Made by a program: the position numbers and the translations under genes. Source: Algoriphagus resistens (GTDB lineage: Bacteria > Bacteroidota > Bacteroidia > Cytophagales > Cyclobacteriaceae). From it: a stretch of 64,000 nucleotides of DNA. The stretch lies in contig NZ_LMXN01000012.1 of the NCBI RefSeq assembly GCF_001442615.1, positions 124,001 through 188,000 on the forward strand. Direction: 5' to 3'. The notes beneath the pieces are model-generated. The model was not told the origin of the DNA. It worked only from the letters and a program-made list of their open reading frames with translations, and searched no databases. Shown here one piece after another: positions 8,520-17,402 of this stretch (position 1 is the first letter of the stretch; every line of letters starts with the position of its first letter).

Positions 8520-9791
8520 ATGAAGTCCAGAATTGCCCTCAGCTTATTGGTTTTAATCCTAAGCTCCTGTTATGAAAATAGCTTTCTGGAGGAAATACCG
8601 GAAGTAGATATCGAAGAAGATTTCTCCATCCGCAAAATTGAATTTGCTGACATATCCTATTCCAGTTATTTTCAAGATAGTATGGTCACCAGTGCACAGG
8701 AGACTTTTTTGTTGGGAAACAATACTGATCCTTTCAGAGGTACGGTAAAAGCAAGTCCATACTTCGAGTTTGAATTGAGCAGCACAGCCCCCGGATTTGA
8801 TGATGACGCGATGTTGGATTCTATTGTATTTGTTTTAAAAATAGATGCCTCACACTTCGACACCATACCTGAGTTTGACCTTAACATCTACCAGCTCTCG
8901 CAACGATTGGAATATCAAAACGAGGATGATGTATTTTATGATTTTGAGACCTTCGCCACAATTAGCACCCCACTGGTCTCGACCAAAGTCCAATATCTTC
9001 CTTCTCGCGATTCAATCAGAATTACATTGCCCATGGAATTTGGATTGGAGCTATTCGAAAAAGCAAAAGGCTCTGATAAAATCTTTAATAACAACGAGGA
9101 TTTTCTCGATTATTTCCCGGGATTCATGCTGGAAGTCACAGGCCAAAGTCCTCTTATGCTAGTATCTAAGGAATCTTACATTTCACTCTACCACAAAGTT
9201 CCTTTACAACTTCGTGAAGACAATGAAGAGTACAAAATACCCGTTGGCGTATATGCTCTAGGTTATAGCCATTTGCAGGTAGATCGATCAAAAACCCCCT
9301 TTTCTCTAGCGCAAAATTATACCCTACTTCCTTCGGAAGATAGTCAAGATCTTGTCCTTGCAGATGAGCTAGGATCTGGCGGAATACGGATTGACTTGGG
9401 TGATCTTACCTATATAGGAGATGTACCTTATGACTATTACATCTCAGAAGCTTATCTCTACCTGCCAGTTAAGAAAGGCACCTATGATGGTAAACTCAAT
9501 CAGCCTTTGCAGGAATTAGAAGTTTATGTGATGGATAAAAACAATACCATCCAATCCTACCTTACTCAAGCTACCTTGACATCCATTGATGAAATTTTCC
9601 AGGAAGCCACCTACTTCAAAATCCCCATCAAAGACTTTGTGGACAGTCAAATCTCAGGCAGTCGGCAGACTGACGGACTCTGGCTCAATGTTCCTTCCTC
9701 CGCTTCATTCAATATGGGCTATTTAGTGGTAGGTGAAAACAATACCCAATACAAATCAAAAATAGAAATTACAATTATCCCTTTAAACTAA
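8520..9791 (+). CDS. DUF4270 family lipoprotein
   Basis: Probable surface lipoprotein of 423 residues. The start at 8520 gives a good lipoprotein signal, MKSRIALSLLVLILSSC, with lipobox Cys17; an upstream in-frame ATG at 8454 would bury that signal. The LLGNNTDPFRGTVKASPYFEF region corresponds to the conserved segment in which Bacteroidota DUF4270 proteins describe a repeated beta-rich extracellular domain. The C-terminus (GLWLNVPSSASFNMGYL) also fits. The function of the family is unknown. The kelch lipoprotein starts 4 bp after the stop, and such pairing is common in this phylum. Confidence 0.75.
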   Translation: MKSRIALSLLVLILSSCYENSFLEEIPEVDIEEDFSIRKIEFADISYSSYFQDSMVTSAQETFLLGNNTDPFRGTVKASPYFEFELSSTAPGFDDDAMLDSIVFVLKIDASHFDTIPEFDLNIYQLSQRLEYQNEDDVFYDFETFATISTPLVSTKVQYLPSRDSIRITLPMEFGLELFEKAKGSDKIFNNNEDFLDYFPGFMLEVTGQSPLMLVSKESYISLYHKVPLQLREDNEEYKIPVGVYALGYSHLQVDRSKTPFSLAQNYTLLPSEDSQDLVLADELGSGGIRIDLGDLTYIGDVPYDYYISEAYLYLPVKKGTYDGKLNQPLQELEVYVMDKNNTIQSYLTQATLTSIDEIFQEATYFKIPIKDFVDSQISGSRQTDGLWLNVPSSASFNMGYLVVGENNTQYKSKIEITIIPLN

Positions 9792-9795
9792 GATT

Positions 9796-10785
9796 ATGAA
9801 ACAAGTAAACCGGCTTTTATCAACTCTGGCGACATTGATTATGCTAGTACCACTCTTTTCCTGTCAGGATTCAGAAGATACTACCACAGAAGGAAACTGG
9901 GAGCGAAGATCCTATTTCGAAGGCAGTAGTCGATCTAATTCCTCATCATTTACTGTTGAAGGCCGGTATTTTATAGTTGGCGGCTATTCCGGCGATGAAT
10001 ATACACGTGACCTCTGGGAGTATGATGCCACACTGGACGCATGGTCTAGGAGAGCGGATTTTCCAGGTGTTCCCCGATCAAATGCGGTAGCATTCGCCAT
10101 AGGATCCAAGGGATACTTTGGGACTGGCTATGATGGAAGAAATCGACTTGAAGACTTCTGGTCATACGATCCGAGTACAGACACCTGGACTCAGGTGAGT
10201 TCTTTCCCCGGTACACCTAGATACGGTGCAGTGGGATTTGAATTGGCAGGAAAAGGTTACATAGGTACTGGATTTGACGGAAGCGAACAGAAGGATTTTT
10301 GGCAGTACGTACCGGAGACAGATACCTGGAGTTCATTTATCAGTATGGGCGGAGCAAAACGATCTGGAGCATTTGTCTTTGTGATAAATGATGTAGCCTA
10401 CATCGGCGGTGGTGTCAATAATGGGCTGTATGAATATGATTTCTGGGCCTTGGATGGATCGTCTGAAACATGGACACAAAAGCAAGACTTAGATGAAGAT
10501 GATGATTACACCATAAGCAGAAGCGAAGGGGTTGGATTCAGCATAGGGTCACTAGGCTACGTAGCAACCGGAACCCAAGGGTCTTTGCTTTCGGAAACTT
10601 GGGAATACGATCCTATAATGGATGACTGGGTAGACAAAACGGCCTTTGAAGGAACAGCCAGAACCGGGGCTTCTGTCCTTTCTGACGGCAACAGAGCTTT
10701 CGTCTTGCTTGGAAGTAGTTCCTCTTTACGATTTGATGACATCTGGGAATTCCTACCGTTTGAAGCATCAGACGAGGAGGATTGA
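9796..10785 (+). CDS. Kelch-repeat lipoprotein
   Basis: A 329-residue lipoprotein (lipobox LVPLFSC, Cys23) made of about six kelch blades. Each repeat shows the GG/GTG-aromatic pattern followed by DFWSYDPSTDTWTQ-like strands, for example DLWEYDATLDAWSRRADFPG and DFWQYVPETDTWS. Kelch proteins form a beta-propeller for protein or glycan contacts, and no catalytic motif is seen. It is encoded 4 bp after the DUF4270 gene, so the two probably form a surface complex. Confidence 0.9.
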   Translation: MKQVNRLLSTLATLIMLVPLFSCQDSEDTTTEGNWERRSYFEGSSRSNSSSFTVEGRYFIVGGYSGDEYTRDLWEYDATLDAWSRRADFPGVPRSNAVAFAIGSKGYFGTGYDGRNRLEDFWSYDPSTDTWTQVSSFPGTPRYGAVGFELAGKGYIGTGFDGSEQKDFWQYVPETDTWSSFISMGGAKRSGAFVFVINDVAYIGGGVNNGLYEYDFWALDGSSETWTQKQDLDEDDDYTISRSEGVGFSIGSLGYVATGTQGSLLSETWEYDPIMDDWVDKTAFEGTARTGASVLSDGNRAFVLLGSSSSLRFDDIWEFLPFEASDEED

Positions 10786-10879
10786 GCCCGGCCTTTAATA
10801 TATCTTAAAACAATTCGTCATGTTGTTATGGAAATAACTGACTCAGTTTCATTTGTAACTTAATTCAACTCCAAGACGA

Positions 10880-11959
10880 ATGAAGCAAAGGAAACTATTG
10901 ATAGGGATCGTGCACCTGCTGATCATCGGGGTGCTATTATCCCAATCAATCCCTTCTTTCACCAGACCAAATCCCGGAGGAAATGTAATAAATATCAGTC
11001 TGACCAACATCAACCTGGTACTTTTTTACATTCTTAACATTGCTATATTAATACCCAGATTTGTTGAAAAACGTTCCTATAGCAAGTACTTTGTAAGTGT
11101 TCTAATTCTATTGCTAGCCTCGCTTAGTATTCACCACTTGATCGATTATTACCTTTGGGATCCTGATCAGATGATCCCAATAAAGCATAGGTTCGATGAA
11201 AAAGGGGGCTTCCCAAAGCCGCAGGGCTTCCAATTTCCGCTCAACCCTTTTTTCTTCCGGACCATATCATTCACGTTCCGGTACTTTCTGCTAATGGGAT
11301 TGGGCACAGCATTCGAAGTACTTCTGCTTTTCGACAAGGAGCGCACAAGAAATGACGAAATGGAGAAGGAAAAGGCTATTGGTGAGCTCAATTTCCTAAA
11401 AACGCAGCTAAACCCACATTTTCTCCTGAATGCTTTGAACAACATTTATGCGCTGGCACGAAAAAAATCTGAAGACACCACCAATGCTATTTTACTCCTT
11501 TCGGATATTCTGAGGCATGTACTCTATGAAGCGGGAAAAAACAAAATCTCTATCAAACAGGAAGTAGACTTCATCCGCAATTACATTAAAATGGAGAAGT
11601 TAAAATTCAATGAAGAAAATGCCCCGAATATAAACTTTAATGTCAGCGTGCGTAACGGGGACTTGCTTATCGAGCCGCTTATCCTGATGACTTTGGTTGA
11701 GAATGCATTCAAGCATGGAGTTAGTTACCTAACTCCTTCTTTCATCCTTATTTCACTGGAGGAAAATGAGCTTGAATTAAAATTCTCAGTAATCAATAGC
11801 ACGTCGAAGAAATTTGAAAACCAAGAGAAAAAAGAACATGTTGGACTGGGAATCAAAAATCTGGAAAACCAGATGGAACTAATCTATCCGGGTAAATACT
11901 CCTTCAGGCAAAAACGAGAAAACAATCTGTTCAAAAGCTTTCTCACCATCAAAAAATGA
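10880..11959 (+). CDS. LytS-type sensor histidine kinase
   Basis: A 359-residue membrane kinase with four predicted transmembrane segments (about residues 6-25, 44-62, 70-90 and 124-151), a short linker helix, and the His_kinase (PF06580) motif QLNPHFLLNALNN with phospho-acceptor His180. The HATPase part has a VENAFKHG N-box. There is no recognisable extracellular sensor domain, so the signal is unknown. It is translationally coupled (ATGA) to the LytTR regulator behind it. Confidence 0.93.
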   Translation: MKQRKLLIGIVHLLIIGVLLSQSIPSFTRPNPGGNVINISLTNINLVLFYILNIAILIPRFVEKRSYSKYFVSVLILLLASLSIHHLIDYYLWDPDQMIPIKHRFDEKGGFPKPQGFQFPLNPFFFRTISFTFRYFLLMGLGTAFEVLLLFDKERTRNDEMEKEKAIGELNFLKTQLNPHFLLNALNNIYALARKKSEDTTNAILLLSDILRHVLYEAGKNKISIKQEVDFIRNYIKMEKLKFNEENAPNINFNVSVRNGDLLIEPLILMTLVENAFKHGVSYLTPSFILISLEENELELKFSVINSTSKKFENQEKKEHVGLGIKNLENQMELIYPGKYSFRQKRENNLFKSFLTIKK

Positions 11960-12693
11960 ATTATAAATGTATAGTGATCGATGATGAAACACTCGCCATC
12001 GATGTAGTAGAAGATTACATTACCAAATTCCCTAATTTGGAGTTGGTAGGTACATTCGACTCTCCATTAAAAGCGATGAATACAATTTTGACGCAGGCGG
12101 TGGATTTGATATTCTTGGACATCAACATGCCAGATATCAATGGAATCTCATTTTATGAAAATTTACCTGTCAAACCGAAGGTGATTTTCACCACTGCCTA
12201 TAGTGATTTTGCTGTGAAGGGATTTGAAATCAACGCTGTTGACTACTTAGTGAAGCCGTTCAGTTTTGAAAGGTTTTTCATGGCTGTAAATAAGCTTATG
12301 GCAGCAGGAGTAAATATGCCTATGCCCCTGGCTTCTTCGTCAAATTTCACATTAAATGATTCTCAGGACTACATTTTTGTGAAATCTGAATATTCCTCAA
12401 TCAAAATCAACCTAAAAGATATTGTAGTCTTGGAAAGCTACAAAGATTACGTCAAAATCCACTTACTGAACGAGCCGAAGCCGATTTTAACCTTAAGCAG
12501 TATTAAGCATTACGAAACTTCCCTCTTCTCAAAAGGCTTTGTAAGAGTACATAAGCGTCACATTATCTCTATTGACAAAATCGAAAACATCAGTAGAAAC
12601 CGGGTTAAGATGAAGACCAAGGAAGAGTTTATTCTAATCGGCGCCAGCTATAAGGAGTTTTTCTACGAACTGGTTGTGAATAAAAACCTGTAA
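11956..12693 (+). CDS. LytTR-family response regulator
   Basis: A 245-residue cognate regulator. The receiver domain has IDDE near the N-terminus, the phospho-acceptor Asp55 (LIFLDINMPD), TTAYSDFAVKGFEINAVDYLVKPF with the conserved Thr and Lys. A LytTR DNA-binding domain (about residues 135-240) follows with SEYSSIKINLKDIVVLESYKDYVKIHL and FVRVHKRHIISIDKI. It should bind short direct repeats in promoters; no obvious site is seen in this window. It ends before a strong bidirectional terminator. Confidence 0.95.
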   Translation: MNYKCIVIDDETLAIDVVEDYITKFPNLELVGTFDSPLKAMNTILTQAVDLIFLDINMPDINGISFYENLPVKPKVIFTTAYSDFAVKGFEINAVDYLVKPFSFERFFMAVNKLMAAGVNMPMPLASSSNFTLNDSQDYIFVKSEYSSIKINLKDIVVLESYKDYVKIHLLNEPKPILTLSSIKHYETSLFSKGFVRVHKRHIISIDKIENISRNRVKMKTKEEFILIGASYKEFFYELVVNKNL

Positions 12694-12710
12694 GGTTACC
12701 GAATAACCTT
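12692..12710 (+). terminator. Small hairpin at the stop of the LytTR gene
   Basis: AAGGTTA / TAACCTT form a 7-bp stem around a 5-nt loop and overlap the stop codon. No T-run follows, so it may only assist the stronger hairpin downstream. Confidence 0.35.
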
Positions 12711-12715
12711 CAATC

Positions 12716-12754
12716 AAAAAAGGGTGGCAAATACAATATCCGCCACCCTTTTTT
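12716..12754 (+). terminator. Bidirectional terminator between LytTR gene and pgk
   Basis: Perfect 13-bp stem (AAAAAAGGGTGGC-type arms at 12716-12728 and 12742-12754) with a 13-nt loop. The A-run and T-run flanks let it serve both converging genes. Confidence 0.9.
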
Positions 12755-12774
12755 CCAGCACTATTTCCTAATCA

Positions 12775-13974
12775 TTAAGGTTCCAACGCAGCCACACCCG
12801 GAAGTACTTTGCCTTCCATATGCTCAAGCAATGCTCCTCCGCCTGTGGACACGAAGGACACATCATCGGCAAAGCCAAACTTATTGACAGCTGCAGCAGA
12901 GTCACCACCACCGATAAGAGAGAATGCTCCAGCTTTTGTCGCAGCAACTACGGCCTCGGCAATCGCTTTTGTCCCTTTGTCGAAAGAGGACATTTCAAAA
13001 ACACCCATTGGGCCATTCCATAGAATTGTCTTTGATTTCATAATTTCTGCTGCGAAAAGCTCACAGGTTTTTGGCCCGATATCCAAGCCCATCCAGCCGT
13101 CAGGAATTTCACCCTTATTAGCCATGCCCTGCTCTGCATCGTTTGCAAAAGCTTTGGAGATGACTGTATCCACAGGAAGAATTAGGTTAACGCCTTTTGC
13201 TTTGGCCGTTTCCATCAGCTCAAGTACAAAATCCATTTTATCTTCTTCTAGCAATGAATCTCCTATAGTTCCTCCCTGCGCTTTGGCAAAAGTATAAGAC
13301 ATACCGCCACCGATGATCAGTGTATCTACTTTGTTTAGCAATTGCTCGATTATCAAAATCTTATCTGCAATTTTAGCGCCTCCCATGATAGCTGTATAAG
13401 GACGTTCTGCATTGCCCAGAACTTTATCAGCATTTTTTAGTTCTGAAAGCATCAAATAACCGCAGACTTTATCATTGAAAAACTGTGCTATCACAGCTGT
13501 AGAGGCATGAGCCCTGTGTGCTGTACCGAAAGCATCATTGACATAGACATCACCAAGCCTGGAAAGCTTTTCAGCAAAATCCTTATCTCCTTTTTCTTCT
13601 TCTTTATGGAAGCGAAGGTTTTCAAGCAATAATACTTCTCCTGGCTTCAAACCTTCTGCGATCATTTCCGGTTCACGTCCGATGCAGTCTGGCGCAAATT
13701 TCACTGGTCTCTCCAGTGCTTTTTCCAGTGCTACTACGATGTTTTTTAGAGAAAACTTATCCTCCGGACCAGATTTAGGTCTACCCAAGTGAGACATCAA
13801 AATTACAGATCCGCCGTCATTCAATATCTTATTGATGGTCGGCAATGCAGCCTGTATTCTCGTATCGTCAGTGACATTCAATTGATCATCCAATGGAACA
13901 TTGAAATCAACTCGGACCAGTGCCTTTTTTCCCTCAAAACTGAGGTTATCTACATTTTTGATTCTAGGATTCAT
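12775..13974 (-). CDS. pgk: Phosphoglycerate kinase
   Basis: Glycolytic enzyme making ATP and 3-phosphoglycerate from 1,3-bisphosphoglycerate and ADP. The 399-residue protein has the N-terminal VRVDFNVPLD motif, SHLGRPKSGPEDKFSLKNI, the GTAHRAHAST substrate segment, AIMGGAKIADKI, and the nucleotide-binding C-lobe with WNGPMGVFEMSSFDKGT and GGGDSAAAVNKFG. Length and all motifs are canonical. It is monocistronic and not linked to gap here. Confidence 0.98.
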   Translation of the reverse strand: MNPRIKNVDNLSFEGKKALVRVDFNVPLDDQLNVTDDTRIQAALPTINKILNDGGSVILMSHLGRPKSGPEDKFSLKNIVVALEKALERPVKFAPDCIGREPEMIAEGLKPGEVLLLENLRFHKEEEKGDKDFAEKLSRLGDVYVNDAFGTAHRAHASTAVIAQFFNDKVCGYLMLSELKNADKVLGNAERPYTAIMGGAKIADKILIIEQLLNKVDTLIIGGGMSYTFAKAQGGTIGDSLLEEDKMDFVLELMETAKAKGVNLILPVDTVISKAFANDAEQGMANKGEIPDGWMGLDIGPKTCELFAAEIMKSKTILWNGPMGVFEMSSFDKGTKAIAEAVVAATKAGAFSLIGGGDSAAAVNKFGFADDVSFVSTGGGALLEHMEGKVLPGVAALEP

Positions 13975-14097
13975 AAGAAAGGTTAATAGCTATTGATAAA
14001 ATTGATTGGTAAAAATCTGGGTGAATTTATCAAAGATTACGGCAAAAATCGACTTTCAGGCTGGATCAATTTGCTAAAAATGTAATTGAAATTTGTT

Positions 14098-15063
14098 TTA
14101 CCTCTTGGTTGCAGCCCGCCTCAAGCGGTCATTTATAGCTTTACCCAGCCCTTTATCAGGCATAAGCTCCGCCAAAATCACTGTGGCATTGGACTCATCC
14201 AAACTTCTCATAGCGGAAAAAAGATGCGTCGCCGCTTCCTTCAAATCGGCACGGGGGCTTAGTAAAAGTTGATTATTCATTGGGATTTCCGGAAACGTTT
14301 GTGCCAAAGAAAGTACAGCAAAGTCAATTCCCTGTCTCTGATGTTCGGCTATCAATGTTTCCAGATCACCTAACAAAAAAGTTTTGGATGGAGCATAATG
14401 GCTTTCCAGCAGACCCGGAGCTTGAGGATTGGATGAGCTATGGCTTTGTAGTTTTACTTGTCCTACAATACGCTCGACTTCGGAAATTTCCAAACCTCCA
14501 AGCCGATAAACTACAATTTCATCACCTTCCATTCCCACAATTGTACTTTCTAAGCCCACTTTGCATTTTCCGCCATCCAGAATGTAAGAGATCTTCTCCC
14601 CAAGCTGTGCATCAACGTGCTGAGGAGATGTCGGACTGATGTAGCCAAATGGGTTTGCACTGGGCGCTGCCAAAGGGAAGTCTACTTGAGCGAGCAATTC
14701 CAATGTCAAGGGATGATCAGGAACACGTACTGCCACACGATCCAAGCCAGAAGTCACGATATCCGGAATGTTATTTTTTCTCGGAAGCAGTAAGGTAAGT
14801 GGACCAGGCCAAAACTGTTCGGCAAGTCTGCTGAGTGCTGTGGGAATATCAACAACATAGTTTTCGACTTCCAAAAAAGAGGCAACGTGAATGATCAGCG
14901 GATCAAAACTAGGGCGGTTTTTTGTCTCAAAGATTGACGCTACTGCCACAGGATTCAGGGCATTCCCCGCCAAACCATATACTGTTTCGGTAGGAATAGC
15001 AACTAACTTCCCTGCATCAAGGACTTTTTTTGCCCGCCATATGTCCTTTCCTATTGCTGCCAT
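14098..15063 (-). CDS. L-threonylcarbamoyladenylate synthase (Sua5/YrdC type)
   Basis: This enzyme makes threonylcarbamoyl-AMP for the t6A37 modification of ANN-decoding tRNAs. The 321 residues consist of an N-terminal YrdC domain (PTETVYGLAGNA, KNRPSFDPLIIHV, RVPDHP, APSANPFGYISPT) and a C-terminal Sua5 domain (about residues 215-321, PGLLESHYAPSKT linker). It is therefore the two-domain Sua5 form rather than the single-domain TsaC. The start abuts the stop of the TPR lipoprotein gene upstream. Confidence 0.95.
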   Translation of the reverse strand: MAAIGKDIWRAKKVLDAGKLVAIPTETVYGLAGNALNPVAVASIFETKNRPSFDPLIIHVASFLEVENYVVDIPTALSRLAEQFWPGPLTLLLPRKNNIPDIVTSGLDRVAVRVPDHPLTLELLAQVDFPLAAPSANPFGYISPTSPQHVDAQLGEKISYILDGGKCKVGLESTIVGMEGDEIVVYRLGGLEISEVERIVGQVKLQSHSSSNPQAPGLLESHYAPSKTFLLGDLETLIAEHQRQGIDFAVLSLAQTFPEIPMNNQLLLSPRADLKEAATHLFSAMRSLDESNATVILAELMPDKGLGKAINDRLRRAATKR

Positions 15064-15777
15064 TTACTTGCAAAAGTCGTCTATCCAAGTTTTGGCTTCG
15101 GTATAACCAAGCTGTAGCGCCATCTTCAGATCAGCGCATCCTTCTTCTTTCTCAGCTTCTCCCAACGCAGACATTCTTGTCACCCCTAGCAAGTAATACG
15201 CAGCCCCGTTATTCCCATCTAAATTAATTGCATCGTTCAACGCTTTCATTGCATTCCCCGGATCATTATTTCCCAAAAGTGCTTTTCCGCGGTTGAAATG
15301 AACGAGTGCCTGGTTTGGTTCTACTTGCAGTGCCTTGTCAAAATCCAACAATGCATCTTCGTATTCTTCCATACCTAGCAATGCCAAGCCACGATTGTAA
15401 TAAATATCAGTTTGAGATGGATCCAGCGTTGTGGCCATGTTGTAATCAGAGACCGCATTTTTGAAATTTTCCAGTTTCAGATTGGCATTTCCACGGTTGA
15501 ACCAAGCTTTGTAGCTGGAAGAGTCAGCGTCAATAGCAGCAGTAAAGACAGGAACAGCCTCTTCAAACTTCTCCTCCTGAAAAAGCGCAGCACCTTTAGC
15601 ATTCAGTGCTTGCCCATTTTCCGGGTTGATCTCAAGTACCCGATCAAAAAGCACTATTGCCTCCTTCCAGTTCTGAGCATCCATTTTCTGAATTCCCGCC
15701 TGAACCAATTCCTCTTCGCTAGGGCTACAACCCATCATTCCTGCCATCAGCAGGGTAATTATCCAAAGTCTTTTCAC
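15064..15777 (-). CDS. TPR-repeat lipoprotein
   Basis: A 237-residue lipoprotein (MKRLWIITLLMAGMMGC, lipobox Cys17) with five to six tetratricopeptide repeats from about residue 23 to 230. They show the W/LG/Y..A/P spacing, as in AWFNRGNANLKLENFKNAVSDYN. It would be a periplasmic or outer-membrane scaffold for protein-protein contact; the partner is unknown. It is directly upstream of, and abuts, the Sua5 gene on the same transcript. Confidence 0.9.
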   Translation of the reverse strand: MKRLWIITLLMAGMMGCSPSEEELVQAGIQKMDAQNWKEAIVLFDRVLEINPENGQALNAKGAALFQEEKFEEAVPVFTAAIDADSSSYKAWFNRGNANLKLENFKNAVSDYNMATTLDPSQTDIYYNRGLALLGMEEYEDALLDFDKALQVEPNQALVHFNRGKALLGNNDPGNAMKALNDAINLDGNNGAAYYLLGVTRMSALGEAEKEEGCADLKMALQLGYTEAKTWIDDFCK

Positions 15778-15792
15778 AGCTTAAATTTTGCG

Positions 15793-15800
15793 CAAAGATA
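15793..15800 (-). promoter_or_regulatory. Putative -7 element for the TPR lipoprotein-sua5 operon
   Basis: On the minus strand TATCTTTG matches TAnnTTTG exactly and ends 16 bp before the start codon, so the predicted leader is only about 10 nt. Confidence 0.5.
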
Positions 15801-15818
15801 AGGAATACGTCCTTGTTT

Positions 15819-16256
15819 TTAGGATTTAGGATGAAGTTTTACCCTGTAGTTTTCCGGAAGTGCCACAGGCTTCATTGTTTTTATATCGACAGCTACAAGT
15901 ATGCATTTGCTTTTTGCAAAAGTGTAAGGCTTTCCTTCTTTTGTTTCCCCCACCAAATATTGTTCAAGGTCAAAGGAAGTAGTCCCTATTCTAGTACATT
16001 CCACCAAAGCATTGACAATATCGTCAATATGGATTGGCCTGAAATAATCCATTTCTAACCTACCGACCACTACTCCTATTTCCATCACATTCCAATTGCA
16101 TACTTGCTGAATGAATACCGCCCGTGCATGTTCAAAATAATTAAAATACACGCCATTATTGACATGCAGGTAGGCGTCAATATCTGAAAATCGAATCTGG
16201 ATAGCTAAGGAAAAATCAATCTCTCGCACCAATTGCGAGGGGTCAGGGATGATCAT
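15819..16256 (-). CDS. Hotdog-fold acyl-CoA thioesterase (4HBT)
   Basis: A 145-residue hotdog protein. RFSDIDAYLHVNNGVYFNYFEHAR is the characteristic 4-hydroxybenzoyl-CoA thioesterase/YbgC signature with the catalytic Asp and the N/H pair. Cytoplasmic hydrolysis of an acyl-CoA is likely; chain length is not predictable. I use the ATG at 16256; the frame could begin one codon earlier at a TTG. The stop of the Nudix gene overlaps this start by one base (TGATG). It is the last gene of the five-gene operon that begins at 20091. Confidence 0.88.
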   Translation of the reverse strand: MIIPDPSQLVREIDFSLAIQIRFSDIDAYLHVNNGVYFNYFEHARAVFIQQVCNWNVMEIGVVVGRLEMDYFRPIHIDDIVNALVECTRIGTTSFDLEQYLVGETKEGKPYTFAKSKCILVAVDIKTMKPVALPENYRVKLHPKS

Positions 16257-16807
16257 CAAAGGAGAATTTCTGATTTACTGGTCTTCTCAAGCATACGCAG
16301 AATAGAGGGATTGTAGCCAATAACATCCTGCACAGAATCAAAAGCCACCCAAGCCAATGAAATACTTTCATCGCTTTTGGTCAAGGGCTCGTAAAGATCT
16401 GCTTCCAAAATGTAGCGCACATCGTAATGAAAATGCTCTGGCACATGCGGCCGCTCCGGAATAATGTGTTTATCCAGGTCAAAAATAGTTTTATCCACAA
16501 ATGCCAAACTCTTCAACCCACTCTCTTCATTCGCTTCCATCATAGCTACCTCCAGTAGATCCTCATTCCCATCGGCATGACCGCCTAGCTGTAACCATCT
16601 GCCTAGTTTGCGATGAAGTGTAAGCAAGGTGTGCGTACGCTTACGGTTTACAACCCAAGCAGAAGCTGTAAAATGCCCTTCCAGCCGCTCTCTGCCATAG
16701 GCCAGAGGATCCTCGGTCAAATCCAAAAAGTCCTGAATAAAGCCAGCCTCCTCTTCGTATGGTGTCCGATATCTTCCTAACTGACCTCTTAAGTTAATTC
16801 TGTCCAT
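16256..16807 (-). CDS. Nudix hydrolase
   Basis: A 183-residue Nudix domain protein. The Nudix box spans residues 76-98 (GHADGN-E82-...-MEANEESGL) and keeps the metal-binding glutamates of EExG. The usual Arg of the REUXEEXGU core is Met90. WLQLGGHADGNEDL suggests a nucleoside-diphosphate-linked substrate hydrolase of unknown specificity. The frame is open to a TTG at 16834, but the ATG at 16807 is preferred. It overlaps the upstream gene by 14 bp, consistent with a tight operon. Confidence 0.88.
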   Translation of the reverse strand: MDRINLRGQLGRYRTPYEEEAGFIQDFLDLTEDPLAYGRERLEGHFTASAWVVNRKRTHTLLTLHRKLGRWLQLGGHADGNEDLLEVAMMEANEESGLKSLAFVDKTIFDLDKHIIPERPHVPEHFHYDVRYILEADLYEPLTKSDESISLAWVAFDSVQDVIGYNPSILRMLEKTSKSEILL

Positions 16808-17402
16808 TATGGGTTGCTTCAAATAAATAATCAAGAAATTGATCGAAAGGTTCTGGATCCCGGTACAGCCTATCTGAATAAAATGAAGCTAATACCTTGA
16901 GGTAGTTGGGCTGGTTATTTACGCTGATTTTCTCAATAGAAATATTGCCATATAACTGAGAAATCAATTCATCATTTGCAAGTTTCTTTAGCGGAGGCTT
17001 GAAGTAAAACTTATCAGTGACCTTCACCTGCTCGTTTACTTCTTCCATTTTTCTATCCAAACTCACCTGTCTATACCCCAAAGCTAAAACTCGCTGCGCA
17101 AAAGCCAAGAAAAGAAGAGAAAATGTTTCATCATCTAAAGGATCGTCATAAGTGATCGCAAAACCTCTGGCATACTTCGAATCCAATATATGAATCTGAG
17201 GACGTTCCTCAATCTGTATACTTTTGAAATAGTATGACTTGGAAACCTTAGAAATCAGCTCTTTGCCTTCTGCTGAATTCATCCATTGTTTTGCCTTGGC
17301 AATTTCCTGATTCTTCAACTCAATATTCTCTTTATGAATCATCGGACTTTTCTCCGATGACTTGAAAACCTTGTTAAATAAATCGTCAAGAAAATTACTC
17401 AT
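16794..17402 (-). CDS. Conserved protein of unknown function in recQ operon
   Basis: Not recognised. The 202-residue protein is soluble, with no signal peptide or membrane segment. It starts with an amphipathic MSNFLDDLFNKVFKSSE helix, has a central mixed alpha/beta region (ALGYRQVSLDRKMEEVNEQVKVTDKFYFKPP) and ends FDQFLDYLFEATH. No nucleotide-binding or metal motif is seen. Its ATG overlaps the recQ stop by 8 bp and its end overlaps the Nudix gene by 14 bp. It is therefore co-translated with both and may assist RecQ or nucleotide metabolism, which is only inference. Confidence 0.75.
   Translation of the reverse strand: MSNFLDDLFNKVFKSSEKSPMIHKENIELKNQEIAKAKQWMNSAEGKELISKVSKSYYFKSIQIEERPQIHILDSKYARGFAITYDDPLDDETFSLLFLAFAQRVLALGYRQVSLDRKMEEVNEQVKVTDKFYFKPPLKKLANDELISQLYGNISIEKISVNNQPNYLKVLASFYSDRLYRDPEPFDQFLDYLFEATHNGQN

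Noticed and set aside
12809..13297. 162-codon plus-strand ORF opposite pgk
   Set aside because: Complete antisense overlap with an unambiguous pgk; Ser/Pro/Ala-rich shadow translation.
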